Assembly: GCF_943734655.1 (NCBI RefSeq)
Contig: NC_071354.1
Location: 78,405,838-78,469,837, forward strand
Direction of reading: 5' to 3'
DNA length: 64,000 nt
From: Sabethes cyaneus
Lineage: Eukaryota > Arthropoda > Insecta > Diptera > Culicidae
In this document: piece after piece, positions 53,630 through 64,000 of the stretch
How the letters are laid out: each line of letters starts with the position of its first letter
Numbering within the stretch: position 1 is the first letter of the stretch
Notes under the pieces: generated by a model
Database searches by the model: none
Told to the model about the DNA's origin: nothing
Seen by the model: only the letters and a program-made list of their open reading frames with translations
Program-made: the position numbers and the translations under genes

Positions 53630-54345
53630 GTTTTATTTTCTATCTATTGTTGCTATCTTCGAATTTTCCTATCTTTCTACACTTCTGTTGTTATGTCTTC
53701 TTCTTGCAGTGTCTCTTTCTTTCTGTCTTTCTGCTTTTCAGTCTTTTTGCTTTTCTGTCTTTGTATTTTTCGTCTTTCTGTCTTTCTATTTTTCTGTGTT
53801 TCTGTCATTCTATCATCTTTCTTTCTATGTTTTCGGACTTCCCGGCTACTTATTTTTCTGCCTCTATCATTCTGTCTTTCTTTCTTTCTGAGTTTCTGTC
53901 TTTCTATCTTCTTGCTAAGAAAGCCTTTCTGTCACTCAGTCATTTTTTCTTTCTGGGTGCCGGCCTTTCTGTTCGTCCAGTCTTTTTTTTTATTTTTCTG
54001 TTTTTTCTGGCCTTTCTGTCTATCTGGTCTTTCAATCATTCACTCTTCCTGTGTTTTTGGTCTTTCTGTCTTCCTGGTGTTTCTCTCTTTCTGGGTTTTC
54101 TGTCTTTCTGGTTTTCTGTGATTTCGGTTTCTTTGTTTTTTGTCCTTCTGTCTTTGTGAATGAAGAGAAAGAAAAAGATAAAGTTCTTTATCCCTTTTTT
54201 TCTCTCTTCCCGGAGTTCCTGTCTTTCCGGTCTTTTTGTTTTCTATTTTTCCATATTTATGTCTTTCCGGTCTTAGTGTATTGCTATATTTCCAGTCTTT
54301 TAGTCTAACCGACTTCTCTCTGTTTTTTTTTTCAAGTGTGGACTC
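53630..54345 (+). repeat. degenerate TTTCTGTC octamer tract
   Basis: Pyrimidine-only plus strand built from variants of CTTTCTGT (TCTTTCTG, TTTTTCTG, GTCTTTCTGG). Open frames through it encode only Phe/Leu/Ser/Cys-rich peptides. It resumes at about 54810-55130 after a SINE. Confidence 0.8.
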
Positions 54346-54369
54346 ATCCCTGCGACCAGTATAGTTGAT

Positions 54370-54807
54370 CTATTGTAATATCGCCCGGGTGTTTGCTGTA
54401 TAACCTGCACTGCATTTCTTTTTGCTATAATCGCTATCGAATGAGCGATATGCTTGTTAAATTTTATGCGTGCTTTTGTGTATTGGGGTTTACCCTTCCT
54501 TCAAAGCTTGATCTACTTTACCTACTTATTCCTCGCTGCCAGTAATATCCCATATTATACCCGTTCCTGGCGAGGACTCATTCGTACCTCTGACCAGTAC
54601 ACTTAACTATAGGAGGGACATTTGTACTGTCAAGATGCTTCAGAGCGTAAATATAGAATTCAGCATGAAGAAAGGGTAAATGGAGGGCCCTGAGAATAAT
54701 CCCATGCTAAAGTCACTTGACATCGAATGGCTTGATTCTACTAAGTTTCGAACCCACGACCACTCGTGTGTCAAAGCAGACTCGATAACCTTGCGGCTAC
54801 GGAGCCC
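54370..54807 (-). mobile_element. tRNA-derived SINE
   Basis: The minus strand begins GGCTCCGTAGCCGCAAGG (A box TAGCCGCAAGGT, 54788-54799). It continues to the B box GTTCGAAAC (54745-54753), 34 bp further on, the normal spacing in tRNA genes. A unique body of about 330 bp follows. The head resembles a Ser/Leu-type tRNA. It interrupts the octamer tract. Confidence 0.75.
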
Positions 54808-55470
54808 CCCTCGCTCTGTTACCAGCCTATCTATCTCTTCAGTCCCTTCTATCTTTCCGGTCATTCTGATTTCTAGCCATTTCTAGTCATTTCTAGTCAT
54901 TCTATCCTTCTAATCTTTCCGATATACCTGTCTATCTGCACTTTCGTTCTATCAATCTGTTATTTCAGTCATTCTGGTATTTCAATTCATCTGTCCTCCT
55001 TTCTTTCCAGACTATCCGTAGCTCCGTTTTTTGACTTTGCAGTCTCTCTGCCTTTTCGGTCTTGCTGTCTTTCTATCTTTCCATGTCTTTCTGGTTCTCT
55101 GTTTATCCATTTTGCTGTCTTAATGGAAGAGCAAAAAGCTAGAAAGAAAAACCGTTACGCTATATCTATCTTTCATCTTAATTTTTTAGCACACCTTCCA
55201 ACTTCCTGACCTCTCTATCATTCCGTTCTACTATTCTGTTTAGTCTTTCTATTTTCCATCCCACGCTTTTATTTTGAATTTTAACTGAGGAAGCCTGCAA
55301 CTCGTAAGCGAAATACGTATCTGGCAAGAATAAATATACATAGTGGAATTAAATTGGATAAGTTTTATTTTTATTTTAATTCCAGGTTGATTTTTGAGTT
55401 TTAAATTTTGATATTTGAAATTTTGAAGTTTGAAATTTGAAGTTTAGAGATTTGAATTTTGAGTTTACAT

Positions 55471-56129
<659 letters not shown>

Positions 56130-56130
<1 letters not shown>

Positions 56131-58470
56131 TCCAGTTTCCATTTTTTCCAGTTTCCATTTCCATTGCAGGCAATTTTGCTTCCAACTTCCGGCCTTTGAC
56201 TTTCAACTTTCAATTTTAATCTTTTAATTTTTAACTCTCAACTTTCAACTTTCAACATTAAACTTTTGACCTTTAACTTTCAAGTTTCAACTTTTAACTT
56301 TCACTTAGAATCTATAGAATCTACAACTTTCAACTTCTAACTCTCAACTTTCAGCTTTCAATCTTCAACATTCAACTATCAACATACAATTTTCAATTCA
56401 ATTCCAAGCTTCAACTTTCAACTTTCAATTTTCAACTTTCGACTTTCAATATTTTACTTTTGAATTTCAACTTTGACTTTTTAACTTCGAACTATCAACT
56501 TTCAACATTCAATTTTATGCTTTCAACCTTCAACTATCAATTTTCAATTTACAGCTTTCGACATTCAACTTTTAAGCTTCAACTTTGAACTTTTAATTTT
56601 CAATCTTTAACTTTCGACTTCCAATTTTTAAGTGTTAAATTTCAGTTTTGAACTTTTAACTTCAGATTTTCAACTTTTAACTTTCAACTTTCAACCTTTA
56701 CCTTTCAACTTTTGATCTTTCACTTTTAAGTTTCAAGTTTCAACTTTTAACGTTCAGCTTTCAGCTTTTAACTTTTAACTTTCAGCTCGCAAACTTCAAC
56801 TTTCAACTATCAAATATCATCTTTCAGTTTCCAATTGTCAAATTCCTGCTTTCGACTTTCAACTTTAAATTTTCAACCTTCGACTTTCAAGATTCAACTT
56901 TCCATTTTCAATTTTTTACTCTCGAATTTCAACTTTTAACTGTTAAATTTTAACTTTGAACTTCAAACTTTCAACTTTTAACTTTCAACTTTCAACTTTT
57001 AACTATCAATATTCAGTTTCCAATTTTCAGCTTTCAGCTTTCGACTTTCAACTTTCAATTTTCAACCTTCGAATTTCAAGCTTCAACTTTCAACTTTCAA
57101 TATTAATTTTTTTGCTTTAGAGTTTCAACTTTTAACTGTTAAATTTTAACTTTCATCCTTAAACTTTCAACTTTCAACTTTCAACTTTCAACTTTAAAGT
57201 TTAAACTTTAATCTTTCAACTTTCAACTTTCAACTTTCAACTTTCAAGTTTCAAGTTTCAACTTTTAACGTTCAGCTTTTAGCTTTTAACTTGTAACTTT
57301 CAGCTCGCAAACTTCAACTTTCTACTATCAAATATCATCTTTCAGTTTCCAATTGTCAAATTCCTGCTTTCGACTTTCAACTTTAAATTTTCAACCTTCG
57401 ACTTTCAAGATTCAACTTTCCATTTTCAATTTTTTACTCTTGAATTTCACCTTTTAACTGTTAAATTTTAACTTTGAACTTTTGAACTTTAAACTTTCAA
57501 CTTTTAACTTTCAACTTTCAACTTTTAACTATCAATATTCAGTTTCCAATTTTCAGCTTCAGCTTTCGACTTTCAACTTTCAATTTTCAACCTTCGAATT
57601 TCAAGCTTCAACTTTCAACTTTCAATATTAAATTTTTTACTTTAGAGTTTCAACTTTTAACTGTTAAATTTTAACTTTCAACCTTAAACTTTAAACTTTC
57701 AACTTTCAACTTTCAACTTTCAACTTTCAACTTTCAACTTTCAACTTTCAACTTTCAACTTTCAACTTTCAACTTTCAACCTTCAACTTTCAACTTTCAA
57801 TTTTCAGCTTTCAACTTTTAACTTTCAACTTTCAATTTTCAGCTTTCAACTTTTAACTTTTAACTTTCAACTTTTAACTTTCAACTTTCAACTTTCGACT
57901 TTCAGCTTACAACTTTAAGCTTTCAGCTTTCAACTTTCAACTTTCAACTTTCGACTCTCGACTTTCAACTTTCTACTTTCCACTTTCAACTTTCAACTTT
58001 CAACTTTCAACTTTCAGCTTTCGACTTTCAACTTTCAACTTTCAACTTTCAGCTTTCAACTTTCAACTTTCAACTTTCAACTTTCAACTTTCAACTTTCA
58101 ACTTTTAACTTTCAGCTTTCAGCTTTCAACTTTCAACTTTCAACTTTCAACTTTCAACTTTCAACTTTCAACTTTCAACTTTCAACTTTCAACTTTCAAC
58201 TTTCAACATTCAACTTTCAACTTTCAACTTTCAACTTTCAACTTTCAACTTTCAACTTTTAACTTTCAGCTTTCAGCTTTCAACTTTCAACTTTCAACTT
58301 TCAACTTTCAACTTTCAACTTTCAACTATATATATTCAGTTTTAAATTTTCAGCTTTCGACTTTTAACTTTCAAGCTTCAACTTTCAATTTTCAATTTTC
58401 GCCATTTTTCAATTTTAATTTTCAACTTTCAATTTTTGACTTCGAACTTTCAATTTACTGCTTCAACCTC
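56130..58470 (+). repeat. CAACTTT heptamer satellite with higher-order structure
   Basis: About 330 degenerate copies of CAACTTT (variants CAGCTTT, CAATTTT, CGACTTT, TAACTTT). The distinctive word CAGCTCGCAAACTTCAAC recurs at 56783 and 57301, and the DNA around it matches for several hundred bases. A 518-bp block was therefore tandemly duplicated. From about 57680 the units become much purer. Confidence 0.92.
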
Positions 58471-58476
58471 CAGCTA

Positions 58477-58908
58477 CAGTAATGTTCCAATTTTGTCAGC
58501 TCCCGATTTTGTCTATCACTGATTTTGCCTATCCCCGATTTTATCAGCTTTTCATCCCGATTTTGTCAGCCTGTAAATTTTGTTTAATTTTTGTGCTTTT
58601 AAACATGATTTATAAAACTTTTCAGTCTGCTTGAAGCTTTTCTGATTTCTTGGAAATATTTTTGAATGAATGCCTTTTTTGGGAGTAATTTGGGGTCGAA
58701 ATTAGGGTATTTTATTTAAAGTTTTACAATTCCTAAACAAGCAAAGATTTCGGTTGATAAATTGAGGATTAAAATTTAGTTTTTAATATATGTCTTCGAG
58801 TCTTAAATTTCAAAAAAAAAATGGGAAAAACCTTTCCCGATTTTGTCAGTTTCCCCATTTTGTCCGCCAAAAATCCAACATGGGGCTGACAAAATCGGAA
58901 CATTACTG
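58477..58908. mobile_element. TA-flanked MITE with CAGTAATGTTCC ends
   Basis: TA lies on both sides (58475-58476, 58909-58910), with inverted ends CAGTAATGTTCC. GATTTTGTCAGC-type words are repeated inside both ends. It is inserted in the CAACTTT satellite, which resumes on the right. It shares both halves with the 5.8-kb composite at 6699-12542. Fits Tc1/mariner/pogo non-autonomous elements. Confidence 0.88.
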
Positions 58909-58910
58909 TA

Positions 58911-59330
58911 CCAACTTTCAATTTCCAATTTTCCATTCTCAGTTTTCGGCTTTCGACATTCAACTTTCAAGCTTCAACTTTCAACTTTCAATTTCCAATT
59001 TTCAATTCTCGACTATCAACTTTTAGGGCCATTGCAAACCATTTATAAAATTTTTGTCCACCCCCTTTGAAAATTGGTTTGAAAAATTGGCGGAATAAAA
59101 ATGCTTAAAACCCATGCTTTTTTGCCCACTCCCCCCTTCAGTGACCGAACACCGGAAGGACAAAAACTTTATAAAATATTTGTAATGGCCTAACTTTTAA
59201 ATTTCAACTTTGAAGTTTTAACTTCGAACTTTCAACTTTCAATTTTCAGCTTTCAAATTTTAACTTTCAACTTTTAACTTTCAACCTTGAACTTTCAAGT
59301 CTTAATTTTAAACTTTCGAAATTCCAGCTT
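58911..59330 (+). repeat. CAACTTT heptamer satellite, continuation
   Basis: The same degenerate heptamer continues right of the MITE and is broken again by the short GGCCATTGC element at 59026-59191. Confidence 0.8.
59026..59191. mobile_element. GGCCATTGC-ended MITE, short copy
   Basis: GGGCCATTGCAAACCATTTA at the left is inverse to the right end AATATTTGTAATGGCCT, and both sides carry AACTTTTA (59018-59025, 59192-59199). Since the host is CAACTTT repeat, this 8-bp match may be chance. Relative of 27974-28462. Confidence 0.7.
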
Positions 59331-59472
59331 TTCTATTCTCTTTACCTATTTCGATTTTTCCTTTTTCATTTTTCGTATTTTCCTTTTTTTTGTTTCACTT
59401 GTCTGACTTTTTTGCGGTCAAACGTAAACTCTATTTTGATTAAAGTAGAGGAGCGTTTGGTGCGACAAATGT

Positions 59473-60065
59473 TAGACTGAATACTGGGAAAATTTCGATC
59501 TGAGGCTAAAAATACAGTACCCCCCCGCTAATCCGACACCCAATAATCCGACGACTCGGTAATACGGATCTCGCTAATCCGGAAAATTCCGAATTAAAAA
59601 GCATTGTACTTAGCTTCATTCAACCGAACACTGCCTTTAATGAGGGTCTTCATTTGGGTCAAGATGTCACTCATTCCAACTAAATGGAAAGCGTAAATGG
59701 TGCTCCTTATAACTGCGTTTAATTTTGCCAGGAGCTCCATTTTTCATCACTCTTCTCAAAAGATTAACAGCCTTGCTCTTATTTCTAAGCTGAACAAGAA
59801 TTTAAAGGTATTTTATAGAATAAATTGAGTATTTCTTAGTTCAACACAAATTTATTGCGTATTTGCGACAATTTTTTCGGAAATTTTCGGAGTTGTTTAC
59901 GTCTGGATGTAAACAACACGACATTTCAAACCTCCACTGACGTTAGTTTGACTGCCGGATTATCGAGTCAAAATTCGTTAATCCGGCCATGAATTTGTCG
60001 GATTAGCGGGGTGGTACTGTAGTGGGTAGTTTGTGGTACCACAAATTTTCCCAGTATTCAGTCTA
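59473..60065. repeat. 22-bp perfect inverted repeat around a MITE
   Basis: AGACTGAATACTGGGAAAAT at 59473 onward recurs inverted, ending at 60065. The MITE at 59515-60019 accounts for most of the spacing, so without it the two arms would be about 44 bp apart, a hairpin. Confidence 0.75.
59515..60019. mobile_element. pogo/Tigger-like MITE, 505 bp
   Basis: TA lies on both sides (59513-59514, 60020-60021). The ends CAGTACCCCCCCGCTAATCC and the inverse of GGATTAGCGGGGTGGTACTG match. CAGTA plus C-run plus TAATCCG is the style of pogo/Tigger terminal repeats. Further ATCCG words occur inside both ends. No protein. Confidence 0.85.
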
Positions 60066-60365
60066 GTAGTATTTCCTTTTTCCTTTTTACTTTTCCCTTT
60101 TCCTGTTTCCCTTTCCTTTTCTTTTTTACTTTTTCTTTTTCCCTTTTTTCTTTTTACTTTTTCTTTTTCTTCTTCTTCTTTTTCTTCTTCTTTCTGTTTT
60201 TCTTTTTCCTTTTCCTTTTCCTCTTTGTTTTGTTTGTTTTTCCCTTTTTCCTTGTTCTGGTTCGTTCCATTTGCCATTTTAAATTTTCTATTGTCGAATT
60301 TTAATTTTATAGTGTCTTTTTTCTGTTTTATATTTTCTGTTTTCTGTTTCTTGTTTCCTGTTTTC
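60066..60365 (+). repeat. degenerate TTTTCC / TTC pyrimidine tract
   Basis: Pyrimidine-rich words (TTTTTCC, TTCTTCTTC, TTTTCTGTT) grade into the octamer array. No gene. Confidence 0.7.
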
Positions 60366-61845
60366 TGTTGTTCTGTTGTTCTGTTGTTCTGTTGTTCTGT
60401 TGTTCTGTTGTTCTGTTGTTCTGTTGTTCTGTTGTTCTGTTGTTCTGTTGTTCTGTTGTTCTGTTGTTCTGTTGTTCTGTTGTTCTGTTGTTCTGTTGTT
60501 CTGTTGTTCTGTTGTTCTGTTGTTCTGTTGTTCTGTTGTTCTGTTGTTCTGTTGTTCTGTTGTTCTGTTGTTCTGTTGTTCTGTTGTTCTGTTCTTCTGT
60601 TCTTCTATTCTTCTGTTCTTCTGTTCTTCTGTTCTTCTGTTCTTCTGTTCTTTTGTTCTTCTGTTCTTCTGTTCTTCTGTTCTTCTGTTCTTCTGTTCTT
60701 CTGTTCTTCTGTTCTTCTGTTCTTCTGTTCTTCTGTTCTTCTGTTCTTCTGTTCTTCTGTTCTTCTGTTCTTCTGTTCTTCTGTTCTTCTGTTCTTCTGT
60801 TCTTCTGTTCTTCTGTTCTTCTGTTCTTCTGTTCTTCTGTTCTTCTGTTCTTCTGTTCTTCTGTTCTTCTGTTCTTCTGTTCTTCTGTTCTTCTGTTCTT
60901 TTGTTCTTCTGTTCTTCTGTTCTTCTGTTCTTCTGTTCTTCTGTTCTTCTGTTCTTCTGTTCTTCTGTTCTTCTGTTCTTCTGTTGTTCTGTTGTTCTGT
61001 TGTTCTGTTGTTCTGTTGTTCTGTTGTTCTGTTGTTCTGTTGTTCTGTTGTTCTGTTGTTCTGTTGTTCTGTTGTTCTGTTGTTCTGTTGTTCTGTTGTT
61101 CTGTTGTTCTGTTGTTCTGTTGTTCTGTTGTTCTGTTGTTCTGTTGTTCTGTTGTTCTGTTGTTCTGTTGTTCTGTTGTTCTGTTGTTCTGTTGTTCTGT
61201 TGTTCTGTTGTTCTGTTGTTCTGTTGTTCTGTTGTTCTGTTGTTCTGTTGTTCTGTTGTTCTGTTGTTCTGTTGTTCTGTTGTTCTGTTGTTCTGTTGTT
61301 CTGTTGTTCTGTTGTTCTGTTGTTCTGTTGTTCTGTTGTTCTGTTGTTCTGTTGTTCTGTTGTTCTGTTGTTCTGTTGTTCTGTTGTTCTGTTGTTCTGT
61401 TGTTCTGTTGTTCTGTTGTTCTGTTGTTCTGTTGTTCTGTTGTTCTGTTGTTCTGTTGTTCTGTTCTTCTGTTCTTCTGTTCTTCTGTTCTTCTGTTCTT
61501 CTGTTCTTCTGTTCTTCTGTTCTTCTGTTCTTCTGTTCTTCTGTTCTTCTGTTCTTCTGTTCTTCTGTTCTTCTGTTCTTCTGTTCTTCTGTTCTTCTGT
61601 TCTTCTGTTCTTCTGTTCTTCTGTTCTTCTGTTCTTCTTTTCTTCTGTTCTTCTGTTCTTCTGTTCTTCTGTTCTTTTGTTCTTCTGTTCTTCTGTTCTT
61701 CTGTCCTCATGTTTTTGTATTCTTCTGTTCTTCTATTCTTCTGTTCTTCTATTCTTCTGTTCTTCTATTCTTCTGTTCTTCTATTCTTCTGTTCTTCTAT
61801 TCTTCTGTTCTTCTATTCTTCTGTTCTTCTATTCTTCTGTTCTAC
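60366..61845 (+). repeat. TTSTTCTG octamer satellite in alternating blocks
   Basis: Blocks with sharp edges: TTGTTCTG 60366-60591, TTCTTCTG 60592-60983, TTGTTCTG 60984-61463 (60 units), TTCTTCTG 61464 to about 61710. Then comes a 16-bp alternating unit (TTCTTCTATTCTTCTG) to 61845. The two octamers differ at one base. Frames of over 400 codons on both strands are by-products of the repeat. Confidence 0.97.
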
Positions 61846-61868
61846 TGTTTTTTTTGTTCATCATTGTC

Positions 61869-61955
61869 ACCACCCACGCTTTTTAAGCTGAATGTTCCAT
61901 AATTTTGTCCACAAATTTCATTATGGTGCCTCTGATGACGATTTATACTTGTTTG
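61869..61955 (+). repeat. short dispersed repeat, copy 1
   Basis: Starts CACCCACGCTTTTTAAGCTG and ends TGATGACGATTTATACTTGT. It matches 63915-64000 over about 85 bp. Unknown class; perhaps the end of a LINE or MITE. Confidence 0.65.
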
Positions 61956-62079
61956 CTCTATAGCGCTTGTAGCGAGTTGGTATATCAATGTGACGACTGT
62001 GTTTGGGAAGTAAAAATATTAAACCTTCTCACTTAACTGTTCTTCTGTTCTTACCATTTTCATTTAACATCTGTAGTAT

Positions 62080-63910
62080 TTCGTTTTTTTTTTTTTGGAA
62101 TCATTATTTTAATTTTTTAACTTAATTCGTACAATTCTCTGAAGACATTGATAAAGTTCATAACTAGTAATAGCCACCAACCGGTTTGTGAGGCAACGCA
62201 AAACAGTTGTCAAACAACTCCATCGCGATGTAATCCTCTTCCTATCCGCCAAATGACTTCAAACCATACCGGGTTGTTGCCACGGAAGGAAGGAAGCAAA
62301 AAACTGGCCCGAAGGTATGTGCTCTACTGAAGTACTTTTTTCCGCGCAAAAAGCGCACAACTGCCCCATCCCCGCGTAGGTGCGTTAATGGAATTTAATG
62401 ATGCTGATAATTGAGCTAATATTTACAAACACCTCGCCGGCCGAATGTCATTACCATGTACGGTAACAATAAACAAGTTTGTCGCCACGCAAACGCAAGC
62501 CGGTGCGTGATAGCGTGTGCCCAAGTGCCCACCGTGTGCCTGCACTGTTTCAATTCGAAGTACGTACCTATGTAGAGTACAGTACAGTATATACGATGCG
62601 AAACAAGCTAATATCTTCGGCACGAGGCAAGGCATACCTTCACGTCCACGAGCAAAGGTGACACTTTGTTTGACTACTATTTGTATCTTTTGTGTACAAT
62701 CAACTCGTGGAGACCTCTCGTACGACAGGGAAACCCTCTGGTCGTTGCTGTCTTACCCAGTTTAGCTATAGTAAAATTCTTTGATCCATTCAAATTTAAA
62801 TTCTGAATGACACTCTGTGACACAGAATGGTTAGGGTATTGCATTGAATTCAGGCTAGAAAAATTATTTAACAAATAATCTCAACTGTCAAACAGGTTAA
62901 ATTACTTTGCCTCGTTCGGAAAAACCAATTTGGGTTGTTGCCTCTTTATTAATCAATTGCACATAAAACGTGATTTTCCCACTGTATTCATTCAACAGTT
63001 TTGTTAGCAATATGACCCTCTAGGTAACAACGGAAAATTGCCTTTGCTGCACGACGACGACGACGGCGCTCCAAAGGCAATTTTCCAACGTAGTTCTTCG
63101 TATCGGGAAGTAAGAGACCCGGCTCGCAGCTAAATGTCAAGTGCCTATTACAAACGACGGCGTAGAGCACAACCTGTGCGCTTTGCCTTATCTTAAGAAT
63201 TTTCTTTATAAGTCTTAGCAAATGTTTGCCACCGTTTGGCTCTTCACCTTCCGGCGCGCTGGCGGACGGTCGGGTTGCTCAGCTAGTTTGGCCCCGTTCG
63301 CACGCAAGCCATGTGTCGAGAGTGTGGAGAATGGCCACACGATAACAGAACGCGTCCCGATGGCACAGACTGATAACACGTTTACATATGTAAATATTGA
63401 ATACGCACCACCGAAACCGGCTGCTTGCGGTGCGTATAACTAACTGCAACGATTGGTGCTGAAAAGATATGCTAAATAGGGCTATTAAATCGCACATAGC
63501 CGTCTCGGCTATTGTACATTATACAAACGGAGACACCACCAAGTAGACGGTTTGGGCGGGTTGATTTATGGGTGAGATAGGACACCAACAACCGCTGTAT
63601 GGCGCATATTCTATTATTAGCGTAATAACAGTTTTTAGCTGCTAAACGGTGTTGTTATCACCTACTTTAGTGCGCTGATATCTGAGATTGGCCGGTATGG
63701 AATATGGTTATGAACAAAGAATACAGGACTGCCTGTTATTGAATTTTACCGTGGTAGTTGGATAACAATTTACCAGTTATCAGAAGATCGAATGAAAGGA
63801 ACCAGTTCAGTCTGTCTCTCTGCGCATTAAAATTCCGAGTTCAATAGCCGTACGTTGGTTCTAGCTGTCATAGAAAATATTAGATCGAATGTTGAATATT
63901 TAATCATTAA
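62080..63910. other. low-copy DNA, no gene recognised
   Basis: More balanced base composition, with CpG-bearing stretches near 62.45-62.55 kb and 63.0-63.45 kb. Only short frames occur. This could be intronic or regulatory DNA of a neighbouring gene. Confidence 0.35.
63034..63086. other. 15-bp perfect hairpin with CGA-rich loop
   Basis: GGAAAATTGCCTTTG (63034-63048) pairs perfectly with CAAAGGCAATTTTCC (63072-63086) around a 23-base loop carrying GACGACGACGACGG. The region is otherwise low-copy. Too short a stem for a standard microRNA precursor. Confidence 0.6.
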
Positions 63911-63914
63911 TTTA

Positions 63915-64000
63915 ATCATTACCCAAGCTTTTCAAGCTGAACGCTCCAGAATTTGGCCACAGATTTCAATATGGAATCTTTGATGACGATTTACATTTGT
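63915..64000 (+). repeat. short dispersed repeat, copy 2 (cut by window end)
   Basis: Second copy of the 61869-61955 repeat (ACCCAAGCTTTTCAAGCTGA ... TGATGACGATTTACATTTGT). It runs off the window end. Confidence 0.65.

Noticed and set aside
53593..54308. Hydrophobic Phe/Leu/Ser/Cys-rich frame of 188 codons resembling membrane segments
   Set aside because: Comes from the degenerate TTTCTGTC tract; overlapping frames give similar peptides.
60033..61902. Frames of 460-617 codons on both strands across the octamer array
   Set aside because: An 8-bp repeat free of stop triplets keeps several frames open on either strand. The peptides are pure repeats with no start context, domain or splice evidence.

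Overview
This looks like a eukaryotic, AT-rich, transposon-saturated insect chromosome segment, most likely from a mosquito or related fly. The reasons are one split gene with GT-AG introns encoding the start of an insect-type class III myosin (NINAC/MYO3), several copies of an RTE-clade LINE, Jockey-like and Penelope-like fragments, tRNA-derived SINEs, and many TA-, TTAA- and 8-bp-TSD MITEs. I see no bacterial operon, rRNA or CRISPR array. The species call is inference.

Layout. 1-2.0 kb: purine-rich simple repeats (TGAGAA, GAAATA and GA arrays). 2.0-6.6 kb: mostly low-copy DNA with a 320-bp foldback element and a GC-richer stretch (4.7-6.05 kb) that may be regulatory. 6.7-14.4 kb: a large composite with mariner/pogo-like ends, holding a tandem-array repeat element (7.3-9.4 kb) and a giant palindrome with ~845-bp arms (10.46-12.37 kb), followed by SINE pieces and a GT microsatellite. 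14.7-22.7 kb: piggyBac-like MITE, LINE 3' fragment, two head-to-head RTE copies (the minus copy split by an hAT MITE, the plus copy by another MITE), then a decayed Jockey-type LINE.

24.19-24.83 kb (minus strand): the only confident host gene, the first two coding exons of a class III myosin kinase domain, with a candidate non-coding first exon and a perfect photoreceptor-type P3/RCSI palindrome just upstream. The rest of the gene is not visible; its next exon would lie at lower coordinates, beyond the transposon-filled DNA or outside the window.

25-27.2 kb: low-copy. 27.2-32.4 kb: nested MITEs, a second tandem-array element and a foldback carrying tRNA-like promoter boxes. 32.4-36.4 kb: low-copy. 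36.5-40.6 kb: one Penelope-like element cut by two tandem-array elements, a TA MITE and a SINE. 40.7-50.9 kb: a nested stack in which an old plus-strand RTE copy holds a 2.4-kb hAT-type element (itself nested), a full-length opposite-strand RTE copy of 3.2 kb, and a 1.3-kb TA element; target duplications or paralogue comparison locate each junction. 51-53.6 kb: low-copy. 53.6-61.9 kb: a polypyrimidine satellite district (degenerate octamers, a SINE, ~640 bp of a TTTTCCA heptamer, ~2.2 kb of a CAACTTT heptamer with a 518-bp higher-order repeat, two TA MITEs, and a 1.5-kb TTSTTCTG octamer array in alternating blocks). 62-64 kb: low-copy plus a short dispersed repeat cut by the window end.

Long open frames inside the simple-repeat arrays are artefacts of the repeat period and are not reported as genes.
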